DNA from: Anaeramoeba ignava
Lineage: Eukaryota; Metamonada; Anaeramoebidae
DNA: 64,000 nt
Reading direction: 5' to 3'
NCBI GenBank assembly: GCA_028826165.1
Contig: JAPDFW010000070.1
Span: forward strand, 456,501 to 520,500
Numbering within the stretch: the stretch's first letter is position 1; every line of letters starts with the position of its first letter. A program made the position numbers and the translations under genes. Positions 1-11,042 of the stretch are shown here, piece after piece. Under the pieces are notes generated by a model. That model was not told where the DNA came from. It searched no databases and worked only from the letters and a program-made list of their open reading frames with translations.

Positions 1-419
1 TTGGTAACTTTTTAGGATATACAACAGAAACAGGAGAATCAGATCAAGATATAGTAACAATTTGTGGAGCAAAAGAAGATGATGATACACTTTATCGAGG
101 ATTTATAACTAACGCTCTTTTTGGTTTCATTGCTTTTATGTTTTTTATGAATGCTTTTGCATTTATTTTACACAAACCAAAATTATCTTTCGTTTTGGCT
201 ATTATTGCTACTTGTTTTATTTTCCTTGCTTTTGTTGTTATTGCTGGTTCGTGGAGAGAGAGTAAAACTTATGATGAAATTAAAAAAGGTGCTCCAAGTT
301 ATGTAAAACTGGAACTTGGTTATGGTGTTGGTTTTGCTTTGGAAGTTCTTGCTTTCTTTTTCGGTATTTTCTCTATTCTTGGTTCGCTTTTAATTTCAAG
401 ATGGACTAAAAAAATTTGA
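1..419 (+). CDS. Claudin/PMP22-like tetraspan protein, type A, copy 1 (5' partial)
   Basis: This is the main exon of a four-TM membrane protein whose start and exon 1 lie left of the window. It is open in frame from base 3 to the TGA at 417-419. After an extracellular-type loop ending ICGAKEDDDTLYRG come three hydrophobic segments and the short tail SRWTKKI. The last TM begins with LGYGVGFALEVLAFF, which resembles the YG-x-SF start of TM4 in the claudin/PMP22/SUR7 superfamily. It is closely similar to the broken copy at 3201-3847 and more distantly to 5869-6617 and 19126-19835. Family assignment rests on topology and motif placement, not on a search; function is unknown. Confidence 0.6.
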   Translation, partial: GNFLGYTTETGESDQDIVTICGAKEDDDTLYRGFITNALFGFIAFMFFMNAFAFILHKPKLSFVLAIIATCFIFLAFVVIAGSWRESKTYDEIKKGAPSYVKLELGYGVGFALEVLAFFFGIFSILGSLLISRWTKKI

Positions 420-548
420 TTTCTTTTTTTCCTCTTTTTATCTTTTCCTCTTTTTTTTTAAAAAAATTAATAAATCAAATTTCATTTTTTTCTTTCACTT
501 CTATTCTTTTTATTCTCTTTTATTCTCTTTTATTCTCTTTTATTTTAA

Positions 549-2027
549 ATGTCTCTTTCTCTTTATATTTTACGTTTTATTGCTTTTTGTTGTGTTTTGG
601 GTGCTACAGTTCTTGTATTTTTGTTTACTTTTTTTTGTTTCTTTTTAATTTAATTTAATTCAATATTCAATTCAATATTCAATTCAATATTCAATATTCA
701 ATATTCAATTCAATTCAATATTAAATTCAATATTCAATTCAATATTCAATATTCAATTCAATATTCAATATTCAATATTCAATATTTAATATTAAATATT
801 CAATATTCAATTCAATATTTAATTCAATATTCAATTCAATATTCAATTCAATTCAATTCAATTCAATTTAATATTCAATTCAATTCAATATTCAATTCAA
901 TTCAATATTCAATTCAATTTAATTCAATATTCAATTATTTAATTATTTAATTATTCAATTCAATTCAATTCAATTTAATATTCAATTCAATTCAATTCAA
1001 TTCAATTCAATTCAATTCAATTCAATTCAATTCAATATTCAATTCAATTTCAATTTCAATTCAATTCAATTCAATTCAATTCAATTTCAATTCAATTTCA
1101 ATTCAATTTCAATTCAATTTCAATTCAATTCAATTTAATATTTATTCAATTATTCGATTCAATTCAATTCAATTCAATTCAATTCAATTCAATTCAATTT
1201 AATATTTCAATTCAATTCAATTCAATTCAATTCAATTTAATATTCAATTCAATTCAATTCAATTCAATTCAATTCAATTTAATATTCAATTCAATTCAAT
1301 TCAATTCAATTCAATTCAATTCAATTCAATTTAATTCAATTCAATTCAATTCAATTCAATTCAATTCAATTCAATTCAATTCAATTCAATTCAATTCAAT
1401 TCAATTCAATTCAATTCAATTCAATTCAATTCAATATTCAATTCAATTTAATATTCAATTTAATTCAAATATTTATAGGATGCGATTTCTATTGGAACAC
1501 AGGGTCTATTTTATTACAAATATACATTTGTTTCAACAAATTTTCATTTTGGGAATTTTGAATCAGGATGTTCAGGATTGGGTTGCTCTAATTACACTCC
1601 AGAAAAAATATGTGATTGGGCAGATGATTTAAATCGATTCAAAGGAGTATTAGCAAATGGATTCTTATGTATTCCAGGATTTTTCCTGCTTTTAAACAGC
1701 TTATTATTTATAAATAAAGAAGGAAGTGCATTCTTTTTTTCACTTCTTGGTTCACTTTGTGTTATTTCTGGTTATGGTTCTTTTAGAATCTTCTTCAAAG
1801 ATAGTGAGTATTATAGTGTTCTTCAGGATATGAAAAATGGTGGAGATATAACTTGGGATTATGGTACTAATACTACTTTGGAATCTCTTTCTTTCGTTAC
1901 AGGTTTTATTGGTTCAGTTATTTTTTTGCTTTTATTTATTATGAGAATCAAAAGTGAAGGTTTTTCTTCTTATATTTCTTCTTCTCCTTCTCCTTCTGAT
2001 AATCATGGAAAATATCACCACATATAA
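549..2027 (+). CDS. Claudin/PMP22-like tetraspan protein, type B, copy 1
   Basis: Two exons, 549-614 and 1479-2027, join in phase 0 to give about 204 residues. Exon 1 is 22 codons (MSLSLYILRFIAF...) and supplies the signal-anchor/TM1. The donor is GTATTT and the acceptor TTTATAG. The loop after TM1 carries ISIGTQGLFYYK and then cysteines in CSGLGC and ICDW. This recalls the claudin-superfamily arrangement of G-L-W followed by two Cys before TM2. TM2, TM3 (ending ISGYGSF) and TM4 (from WDYGTNTTLESLSF) follow, then a Ser/Pro-rich tail. The start is set by the matching exon 1 of the copies at 2236 and 3996. Exon sequence is nearly identical to the 2236 copy, implying recent duplication. Confidence 0.75.
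641..1472 (+). repeat. TTCAA pentanucleotide satellite inside type B copy 1 intron
   Basis: Nearly the whole 864-base intron (615-1478) is a degenerate array of TTCAA with ATATTCAA and TTTCAA variants. The paralogous introns at 2302-2440 and 4062-4662 carry the same unit at very different lengths. The sense strand contains C but almost no G, so it has almost no internal AG or GT. Confidence 0.95.
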
Positions 2028-2235
2028 TTTTTGGATTTTGATTTTGATTTTAATTCAAAATTTCTTTTTTATTTGAAATATTTATACATTTTTAATTCCA
2101 AAAAAATTTGATTTCTTTTTTTTCCTCTTTTTTTTTTAAAAAAATTAATAAATCAAATTTCATTTTTTTCTTTCACCTCTATTCTCTTTATTCTCTTTTA
2201 TTCTCTTTTATTCTCTTTATTCTCTTTTATTTTAA

Positions 2236-2983
2236 ATGTCTCTTTCTCTTTATATTTTACGTTTTATTGCTTTTTGTTGTGTTTTGGGTGCTACAATTTT
2301 TGTATTTTTGTTTACTTTTTTTTTGTTTCTTTTTAATTTAATTTAATTCAATATTCAATTCAATATTCAATTCAATATTCAATATTCAATATTCAATTCA
2401 ATTCAATATTTAATATTCAATTCAATTCAATTATTTATAGGATGCGATTTCTCTTGGAACACAGGGTCTATTTTATTACAAATATACATTTTTTTCAACA
2501 AATGTTCATTTTGGGAATTTTAAATCAGGATGTTCAGGATTGGGTTGCTCTAGTTACTCTTCAGAAAAAATATGTGATTGGGCAGATGATTTAAATCGAT
2601 TCAAAGGAGTATTAGCAAATGGATTCTTATGTATTCCAGGATTTTTCCTGCTTTTAAACAGCTTATTATTTATAAATAAAGAAGTAAATGCATTCTTTTT
2701 TTCACTTCTTGGTTCACTTTGTGTTATTTCTGGTTATGGTTCTTTTAGAACATTCTTCAAAAATAGTGACTATTATAGTGTTCTTCAGGATATGAAAAAT
2801 GGTGGAGATATAACTTGGGATTATGGTACTAATACTACTTTGGAATCTCTTTCTTTCGTTACAGGTTTTATTGGTTCAGTTATTTTTTTGCTTTTATTTA
2901 TTATGAGAATCAAAAGTGAAGGTTTTTCCTCTTATATTTCTTCTACTCCTTCTGATAATCAAGAAAAATATGAAAAAGTTTAA
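2236..2983 (+). CDS. Claudin/PMP22-like tetraspan protein, type B, copy 2
   Basis: Exons 2236-2301 and 2441-2983 join in phase 0 to give about 202 residues. Exon 1 differs from copy 1 by only two bases, both in its last two codons. The main exon is nearly identical, with small changes such as SSYSSEK for SNYTPEK and a shorter tail ending QEKYEKV. The intron is 139 bases against 864 in copy 1. The sequence upstream of exon 1 (about 2105-2235) also repeats the sequence upstream of copy 1, so the duplicated unit includes promoter and 5' UTR. Topology and likely superfamily are as for copy 1. Confidence 0.75.
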
Positions 2984-3200
2984 TTTCAAATTTTGATTTT
3001 GATTTCAACTTTTAATTTTGGTTTAAATTTTTAATTTTGGTTTAAATTTTAATTTCAGTTTAAATTTTGGATTTGATTTTAACTCAAAAAAAATGAAAAA
3101 ATGAAAATTGAAAATTTATTTTTTCTTTTAAGTTCATTTTTCTTCTTCTTTTTCTTCTTCTTTTTCTTCATTTTACTTATTTTTTTAAAATTAATTTGAA

Positions 3201-3847
3201 ATGAATAAAGTTTTGACTCTGCGAATTTTAGTTTTACTTTTTCTTTTTTTATGCACAATATTTGTACATTTTTAATTACAAAATTCAATTATAAAAAAGC
3301 AAAAAAATTTAATTATAAAATTTAATTACAAAAAAATTCAATTTAAATTCAAGTCCGCAATTTCTATTGGATCTTATTCCATTTTAAGAGCAAAAGAATC
3401 ATATTATGGTTTAAGTGCCACAGGATATTATGGTAACTTTTTAGGATATATAACAATGACAGGACAACCAAATCAAGATGGAGTAACAATTTGTGGAGCA
3501 AAAGAAGATGATGGTACACTTTATCGAGGATTTGTAACTAACGCTCTTTTTGGTTTCATTGCTTTTATATTTTTTATAAACGCTTTTGCATTTGTTTTAC
3601 ACAAACCAATATTATCTTTCGCTTTGACAATTATTGGTACTGGGTTTATTTTCCTTGCTTTTGTTGTTATTGCTGGTTCGTTGGAGAGAGTAAAACTTAT
3701 GATGAAATTAAAAAGGATGCTCAAAGTGGTGTAAATGTGGAACTTGGTTATGGTGGTGGTTTTGCTTTGGAAATTCTTGCTTTCTTTTTCGGTATTTTCT
3801 CTATTGTTGGTTTGTTTTTAATTTCAAGATGGACTGAAAAAGTTTAA
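3201..3847 (+). pseudogene. Claudin/PMP22-like tetraspan, type A, copy 2, frameshifted
   Basis: Exon 1 (3201-3263, MNKVLTLRILVLL...) and a 90-base intron lead to the main exon at 3354 (SAISIGSYSILRAKESYYG...). Reading is intact until about 3682. There TCGTTGGAGAGAGT replaces TCGTGGAGAGAGAGT of copy 1: one T is gained and one GA pair lost. The uncorrected frame ends early at 3734. Skipping two bases (or stepping back one) restores SKTYDEIKKDAQSG and the TM4 segment to a TAA at 3845-3847, matching copy 1 throughout. It is either a young pseudogene or a base-calling error. Unlike the other frame breaks in this window it is not a +1 break. Confidence 0.7.
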
Positions 3848-3995
3848 TCTCTTTTTTTCCTCTTTTTTTATTTTTGATTTTTTTGCTTTCGAAAATTTTT
3901 TGCTTTTTTTTTTTAAGAATTAAGAAATCAAATTTCATTTTTTTCTTTCACTTCCCTTTTATTTTCTTTTATTTTCTTTTATTTTCTTTTTTTAA

Positions 3996-5229
3996 ATGCT
4001 TGTTTCTAACCATATTTTACGTTTTATTGCTATTGGTTGTGTTTTGGGTGCTGCAGTTTTTGTATTTTTGTTTACTTTTTTTTTTTAATTCATTTCAATT
4101 CAATATTCAATTCAAATCAATATTTAATTCAATTTAATATTCAATTCAATTCAATATTCAATTTAATTCTATTCAATTATTCAATTCAATTATTCAATTC
4201 AATATTCAATATTCAATTCAATATTCAATTCAAATCAATATTTAATTCAATTTAATATTCAATTCAATATTTAATTTAATATTCAATTCAATATTCAATT
4301 TAATATTTAATTCAATATTCAATTTAATATTTAATTCAATATTCAATATTTAATTCAATATTTAATATTTAATTCAATATTCAATTTAATTCAAATTCAA
4401 TATTTAATTCAATTCAATATTTAATTCAATTTAAAGTTAAAATTCAATATTTAATTTCAATTTAATTTTCAATTTAATTTTCAATTCAATTCAATTCAAT
4501 ATTCAATTCAATTCAATTCAATATTCAATTCAATTCAAAATTCAATATTCAATTCAATATTTAATATTCAATTCAATATTCAATATTTAATTCAATATTC
4601 AATTCAATATTTAATTCAATATTCAATTCAATATTCAATTCAATTCAATTCATTATTTATAGGATGTAATTTCTCTTGGAACACATGGCTTATTTTATTT
4701 TAAATATACAGGTGGTTCAGCAGATTTTCATTTTGGGAATTTTGAATCAGGATGTTCAGGATCGGATTGTCCTAGTGACTCTTCCTTAAAAATATGTGAT
4801 TGGGCAGGGGATTTAAATCTTTTCAAAGGAACATTAGCAAATGGATTTCTATGTGTTGCAGGATTTTTCTTGCTTTTAAACAGCTTATTATTTATAAATA
4901 AAGAAGGAAATGCATTCTTTTTTTCACTTCTTGGTTCACTTTGTGTTATTTCTGGTTATGGTTCTTTTAGAACATTCTTCAAAAATAGTGATTATTATGA
5001 CAGTCTCAAGGATGCAGAAGATATGGGTATTATAACTTGGGGTTATGGTGCTAATACTACTTTGGAATCTCTTTCTTTCATTGCAGGCCTTGTTGGTTCA
5101 GTTATTTTTTTGCTTTTATTTATTATGAGAATCAAAAGTGAAGGTTTTTCTTCTTATTTTTCTTCTTCTCCTTCTCTTTCTTCTTCTCCTACTCCTTCTG
5201 ATAATCAAGGAAAATATCGAAACTTTTAA
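3996..5229 (+). CDS. Claudin/PMP22-like tetraspan protein, type B, copy 3
   Basis: Exons 3996-4061 and 4663-5229 join in phase 0 to give about 210 residues. Exon 1 reads MLVSNHILRFIAIGCVLGAA, with the same donor context (GTATTTTTGTTTAC) as the other type B copies. The main exon starts DVISLGTHGLFYFKYTGGSA and keeps the Cys pair as CSGSDC. It is more diverged than copies 1 and 2, mainly in the first loop and in the loop before TM4, while the TM2-TM3 core is almost unchanged. The tail is longer and rich in Ser/Pro. It follows broken type A copy 2, repeating the A-then-B order seen at the left end. Confidence 0.75.
4090..4655 (+). repeat. TTCAA/ATATTCAA satellite in type B copy 3 intron
   Basis: The 601-base intron (4062-4662) is filled with TTCAA, ATATTCAA and TTTAATTCAA variants, the same family as in copies 1 and 2 but with a different variant mix. 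The acceptor is again TTTATAG followed by GATG. Confidence 0.93.
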
Positions 5230-5665
5230 ATTTCCAATTTTAATTTGAATTTCCAATTTGATTTTTATTTTAATTTTGATTTTCCAATTTTAATTTGATT
5301 TCCATTTCAATTTTAATTTTTGGTTTTAATTTTGGTTTAATTTTTGATTTTGATTTGATTTTAATTTTAATTTCCAATTTTAATTTTGGTTTTAATTTTT
5401 GATTTTAGTTTTGATTTTAATTTAATTTCAGTTTTGATTTCCATTTTGATTTTAATTTCCATTTTTAATTTTGGTTTTAATTTTCCAATTTCCATTTTAA
5501 TTTTGGTTTTGATTTTAATTTCCATTTTTAATTTTAATTTGATTTCCATTTTGGTTTTAATTTCCATTTCCATTTTTAATTTTGATTTTAATTTCCATTT
5601 TTAATTTTGATTTTAATTTTGGTTTTAATTTTAATTTCCATTTTTAATTTCCAATTTAATTTTAA
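5230..5665. repeat. Intergenic TTTTGATTTTAATTTCC-type simple repeat
   Basis: The spacer after type B copy 3 consists of TTTTAATTT, TTTTGATTTT and AATTTCCATTTT blocks. Open frames run through it on both strands, but they encode only F/I/L/S or K/M/I runs and are not credible genes. The rest of the spacer to 5868 is A/T-rich with nothing recognisable. Confidence 0.85.
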
Positions 5666-5868
5666 ATACAAAAAAAAAGGAAAAATGAAAAATGAAATTT
5701 AAATTCAAAAAAGAATAAATATTTTTGGAATAAATTTTGTTATTTCTTTTGCCATTTTATTTTTTATTGATGAAAATTTTTTTTAATTTTTTTATTTTTA
5801 TTGATCACTTTTTCTTTTTTTTTTAGATTTTTTTTTTACAAGAAAAGATTTAGTTTAAAAATTTAATA

Positions 5869-6617
5869 ATGAGTAAAAAGTTAATATCAAAAATTTTGGC
5901 TTTAATAATCTTAGTTTTAAGTGTTATTTTGGTAAAAATCAAATTCAAAATTAAAAATAAAATTAAAATTAAAATCAAAATCAAAATCAAAATCAAAATC
6001 AAAATTAAAATCAAAATCTAAATCAAAATTAAAATCAAAATTAAAATCAAAATCAAAATTAAAATTAAAATCAAAATTAAAATCAAAATAAAATCAAAAT
6101 TAAAATCAAAATAAAATCAAAATTAAATTTAAAAAAGAGTGCAATTTCTATTGCTGAAGATAATATTTTTAAAGCAGAAGAAACTGTTTTTGGTTTAAAA
6201 ACTAAGATTTTTTATGGAAATTTCTTTGGATTTACAAAATCAAACTTTTATCAATCACAAGATTTCATAACAATATGTGGTTATAATGAAAATGATACAA
6301 TACTTTTAAAAGGGGTTTTAATCAATGCATTTTTTTGTTTCATTTCTGCTTTATTTTTCCTTAATGCAATCGGTCAAATTTTTCATAAATTAAGAGCTGC
6401 TTGGATTTTAAGTTTGATCGGATCTGTTTGTGTTTTTGTTGCTTTTGTTGTTGCTGCTGCTTCTTGGATTCATAGTAAAACTTATCAAGATTTTAAGAAT
6501 TTGGAAAATTTGGGGGTATATGTTGAATTGGGTTATGGTGACGGTTTCGGTTTGGAAATTTCCGCTTTTTTTCTTGGTCTTTTGGCTACTGGAATCCTTT
6601 TTTTTAATTCCAAATAA
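5869..6617 (+). CDS. Claudin/PMP22-like tetraspan protein, type A, diverged copy 3
   Basis: Exons 5869-5931 and 6138-6617 join in phase 0 to give about 180 residues. Exon 1 reads MSKKLISKILALIILVLSVI, an ideal signal-anchor/TM1. Exon 2 opens SAISIAEDNIFKAEETVFG, aligning with the other type A copy (SAISIGSYSILRAK). The loop has ITICGYNENDTILLKG before TM2, and TM4 opens LGYGDGFGLEISAFF. The 206-base intron carries AAAATC repeats rather than TTCAA. Exon structure and phase match every other member, which supports common descent despite low sequence similarity. Function unknown. Confidence 0.7.
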
Positions 6618-6803
6618 TCTTTTTCTTTTTTTTTAATTTTTTCTTCTCTTTCATCAAATTTTTTTTCTTTCTCTAAATTTGCTTAAACATGAAAAATTAA
6701 TTAAATTTGTTTAAATTAAAAATTAAACCCTAAAAACAAAAAAACAAAACAAATCTTTGAAAAATTTTTTTTTTTTTAATTTTGTGATCATTTTTTTTTT
6801 TAC

Positions 6804-8354
6804 ATGAAACATTCTCATATAATTATAGTTTTGTTTGCTATTTTATTAATTCTTTCTGCAGATGCTTTAGTAAATTTTAGTTTTTATTTGTTTTGTTTTT
6901 TTTTTATTAACATTAAAACCAATCAATTATTTGATCAATAACAAAAACAAAAACAAAAAAAATTGGATCAATTAAATTAAATTCAAATAAAATCAATATT
7001 CAATATTCAATTCAATATTCAATTTAATATTCAATTAAATTCAATATTGAATATTCAATATTCAATTCAATATTCAATATTTAATATTCAATATTTAATA
7101 TTCAATATTCAATATTCAAAATTCAAATAAAATCAATATTCAATTCAATTCAATTCAATATTCAATATTTAATTCAATATTCAATTCAATTCAATATTCA
7201 ATTCAATTCAATATTCAATATTCAATATTCAATATTCAATATTCAATATTCAATATTCAATATTCAATATTCAATATTCAAAATTATTCAATATTCAATA
7301 TTCAATATTCCAATATTCCAATTCAATCAATTCAATATTTCATATTTCAATTCAATATTTAATATTTCAATATTCAATATTCAATATTCAATATTCAATT
7401 CAATATTCAATATTCAATATTCAATATTCAATATTCAATATTCAAATTCAATTCAATATTCAATATTCAATATTCAATATTCAATATTCAATATTCAATT
7501 CAATATTCAATATTCAATATTCAATATTCAATATTCAATTCAATTCAATATTCAATTCAATTCAATATTTCAATTCAATATCCAATTCAATATTCAATAT
7601 TCAATATTTAATATTTAATATTTAATATTCAATTCAATATTCAATTCAATTCAATATTTAATTCAATATTCAATTCAATTCAATATTTAATTCAATATTC
7701 AATTCAATATTCAATTCAATATTTAATATTCAATATTCAATATTCAATATTCAATATCCAATTCAATATTCAATTCAATATTCAATTCAATATTCAATTC
7801 AATATTCAATATTCAATATTCAATTCAATTAAATATTCATTTTTTAGGCTCTAGCTTCTTTGATTACCCAAGGACTATTTTACATAAAAGATAAAGCAGG
7901 AATTTATTCAAATTTTAATTTTGGAGATTTTTTTTCAGATTGTTCAGGTCCAAATTGTACTAAAACAAAAGAGGCATTATGTGATTGGTCAGCAGATGTG
8001 AATTTTTTCAAATCAACGATTGGAAATGGACTTTTATCAGTTGCATCTTTTTTTTTGTTTTTGAACAGTTTATTTCTTTTAAAATCAACTCCAGATTTTT
8101 CTTTCTTTTTGGCACTTTTTGGTTCAATTTTTATAATATCAGGTTATGGTTCTTTTAAAATATATTTCAAAGATAGTGATGAATATTCTTGGCTTGAATT
8201 TGCTAGTAATTCTCATTTGATAACTTGGGATTTTGGTTCAAATTTGCCTATTCAAGTTCTTTCTTTTGTTTTGGGTATTTTGGGTTCAGTTTTTATTTTG
8301 ATGATTTGGAGAAGAAAAGTCAAAAAATCTAATCAACGTTATTTCAAATTTTAA
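6804..8354 (+). CDS. Claudin/PMP22-like tetraspan protein, type B, diverged copy 4
   Basis: Exons 6804-6869 and 7848-8354 join in phase 0 to give about 190 residues. Exon 1 reads MKHSHIIIVLFAILLILSAD. Exon 2 opens ALASLITQGLFYIKDKAG, keeping the TQGLFY motif of the B group, followed by CSGPNC and LCDWSADVNFF. TM3 ends ISGYGSFKIYFKDSDEYS, and TM4 follows ITWDFGSNLPIQVLSF. The tail is short and basic (WRRKVKKSNQRYFKF). The intron is 978 bases of AATATTC repeats. It is clearly a paralogue of the copies at 549, 2236 and 3996, but older. Confidence 0.72.
6965..7840 (+). repeat. AATATTC heptanucleotide satellite in copy 4 intron
   Basis: The intron 6870-7847 is mostly AATATTC with AATTCAATATTC variants. 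The sense strand has A, T and C but essentially no G. It ends at a clear pyrimidine-rich acceptor (TCATTTTTTAG). Confidence 0.95.
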
Positions 8355-8466
8355 TTCTAAAAAGATCTCAAATTAATTTCTTTTTTTTTTTTGCTTTTGA
8401 AAAATTTTGCAAATAAATTCTAAAAAAATATTTTTCATTTTTTTCATTTTTTTCAATTATTTTAAA

Positions 8467-10074
8467 ATGAAGTTAATGAAAAGGCTTCCTTTAATTTCTT
8501 TTTCTTTAATTAGCTTAGCATTAATTTTAGTAAATTATCAATTCAATTCTAAAATAAATATAATAATAAATTTAATAATAAATTTAATAATAAATTTAAT
8601 AATAATTTAAATAATAAATTTAATAATAATTTTAATAATAATTTTAATAATAAATTTAATAATAAATTTAATAATAAATTTAATAATAATTTTAATAATA
8701 ATTTAATAATAAAATTAATAATAAATTTAATAATAATTTAATAATAAATTTAATAATAAATATAATAATAATTATAATAATAAATTTAATAATAAATTTA
8801 ATAATAATTTTAATAATAAATTTAATAATAAATTTAATATAATAATTTTAATAATAATTTTAATAATAAATTTAATAATAAATTTAATAATAATTTTAAT
8901 AATAATAAATTTAATAATAAATTTAAATTTAATAATAAATTTAATAATAAATTAAATAATAAATTTAATAATAAATTCAATAATAAATTTAATAATAATT
9001 CAATAATAAATAATAATAAATTTAATAATAATTTTAATAATAATTTTAATAATAATTTTTAATAAATTTAATAATAAATTTAATAATAATTTTAATAATA
9101 ATTTTAATAATAAATTTAATAATAAATTTAATAATAAATTTAATAATAAATTTAATAATAATTTTAATAATAATTTTTAATAATAAATTTAATAATAAAT
9201 TTAATAATAATTTAATAATAATTTTAATAATAAATTTAATAATAATTTTAATAATAAATTTAATAACAAATTTAATAATAATTTTAATAATAATTTTAAT
9301 AATAATTTAATAATAAATTTAATAATAAATTTAATAATAAATTTAATAATAAATTTAATAATAATTTCAATAATAAATTTAATAATAAATTTAATAATAA
9401 TTTTAATAATAAATTTAATAATAATTTTAATAATAAATTTATTAATAATTTTAATAATAATTTTAATAATAAATTTAATAATAAATTTAATAATAAATTC
9501 AAAATTAAAATTTTCAAAGTTGATAATATCGATTGGAATACATGGAATGATTTACTACAAAGTACCGAAAACAGGAGATACATGGGAAAGTAAAAAATAC
9601 GGAAATTTTGGAAGTAGTTGCAGTGGTCAAGGATGCGGCGCATTTGATTCACCAAGCTTATGCTTATGGTCTGAATTAGACAATCAAGTATATAGAGCTC
9701 TAATAGCAAATGCGATTACAAGCTGCATTTCAGCAGCACTGTTCCTTAACAGCTTAATAATTTTTAAACGTGAACCTTATGGCTCAAATATTTTGGTTCT
9801 TTTTAGTTCATTTCTTTTGATTTCAGGTTTTGGATCGTTTTTGAATTTGTGGAAAAAAAGTTTTACTTATAAATGGTATAATCTCCAGAAAAATTCGGAC
9901 CATGCTACTTGGAGTTATGGTCCGAATTCATGGTTGGAACCCCTTATTTTTGTTTTTGGTATTGCTGCTTTCGTTATTAGAATTCTCGATTTGTTTAAGA
10001 ATAGAAAAAAAGTAAAAAGATTTGATCTTGATAAGGATAATGATGGGAATTATCGTGAATTTGATGATAAATAA
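8467..10074 (+). CDS. Claudin/PMP22-like tetraspan protein, type B, diverged copy 5
   Basis: Exons 8467-8529 and 9520-10074 join in phase 0 to give about 205 residues. Exon 1 reads MKLMKRLPLISFSLISLALI. Exon 2 opens LIISIGIHGMIYYKVPKTG, with CSGQGC and LCLWSELDNQVYRAL before TM2 (the Arg just before TM2 is also typical of claudins). TM3 ends ISGFGSFLNLW and TM4 follows WSYGPNSWLEPLIFVFG. The cytosolic tail is charged (KKVKRFDLDKDNDGNYREF) and longer than in other members. The 990-base intron uses yet another repeat, AATAATAAATTT. It is the last of the eight clustered members. Confidence 0.72.
8560..9505 (+). repeat. AATAATAAATTT satellite in copy 5 intron
   Basis: About 950 bases of alternating AATAATAAATTT and AATAATTTT units, with almost no G or C. 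The antisense open frame rich in Leu/Asn here (9296-9709) is a by-product of the repeat. Confidence 0.95.
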
Positions 10075-10084
10075 TCAAAAAAAA

Positions 10085-10965
10085 AAATAATTTCTTTTTG
10101 TTTGGTTTTGATTTTCTTTTGAAATTAAATTTGGATTTTTATTTTAATTTTGATTTTGAATTTTAATTTTGATTTTGATTTTGATTTTGATTTTGATTTT
10201 AATTTTAATTTTGATTTTGATTTTGATTTTGATTTTGATTTTAATTTTGATTTTGATTTTAATTTAATTTTAATTTTAAATTTAATTTTAATTTTAATTT
10301 TGATTTTAATTTTGATTTTGATTTTAATTTTGATTTTGATTTTAAATTTTAAATTTAATTTTAATTTTAATTTTGATTTTGATTTTAATTTTGATTTTAA
10401 TTTTGATTTTGATTTTAATTTTGATTTTGATTTTAATTTTGATTTTGATTTAATTTTGATTTTGATTTTGATTTTGATTTTAATTTTAATTTTAATTTTA
10501 AGTGGGATTTTAATTTTAATTTTAATTTTAATTGAAAAATTTTTTTATTTTTCCTTTTTCCTTTTTGATTTTGATTTTCAATTTGATTTTGAATTTGAAT
10601 TTGATTTAGATTTTGATTTTGATTTTGATTTTGATTTTGATTTTGATTTAATTTTAATTTTGATTTTGATTTTAATTTTAATTTTAATTTTAATTTTGAT
10701 TTTGATTTTGATTTTGATTTTGATTTTAATTTTAATTTTGATTTTAATTTAGATTTTAATTTTAATTTTAATTTTGATTTTGATTTTGATTTTGATTTTG
10801 ATTTTAAATTTTAAATTTAATTTTGATTTTAATTTTGATTTTAATTTTAATTTTGATTTTGATTTTGATTTTGATTTTAATTTTGATTTTGATTTTAATT
10901 TTAATTTTTATTTTAATTTAGATTTTGATTTTAATTTTAATTTTAAATTTGATTTTAATTGAAAA
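10085..10965. repeat. Intergenic ATTTTG/ATTTTA hexanucleotide array
   Basis: The spacer between the tetraspan cluster and the zinc-finger gene is an array of ATTTTG and ATTTTA hexamers, broken briefly near 10540-10590. Long open frames of Phe-Asp and Ile-Leu dipeptides arise only because the unit is six bases long. I see no start context or composition change that would mark a gene. Confidence 0.93.
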
Positions 10966-11042
10966 AAATTATCCTCTTTTTCTTTATTTTTTTTTCCTTT
11001 TTTTTCCTTTTTCATTTTTTTTTTCATTTTTTTGTTTACTAA

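Noticed and set aside
641-1470. Possible CRISPR-like or centromeric array
   Set aside because: Units are 5-8 bases without spacers, and the block is bounded by splice sites of a eukaryotic gene.
10150-10962. Long plus-strand frames encoding Phe-Asp and Ile-Leu dipeptide runs
   Set aside because: They are produced by the ATTTTG/ATTTTA hexamer array; there is no normal codon composition, domain or splice signal.
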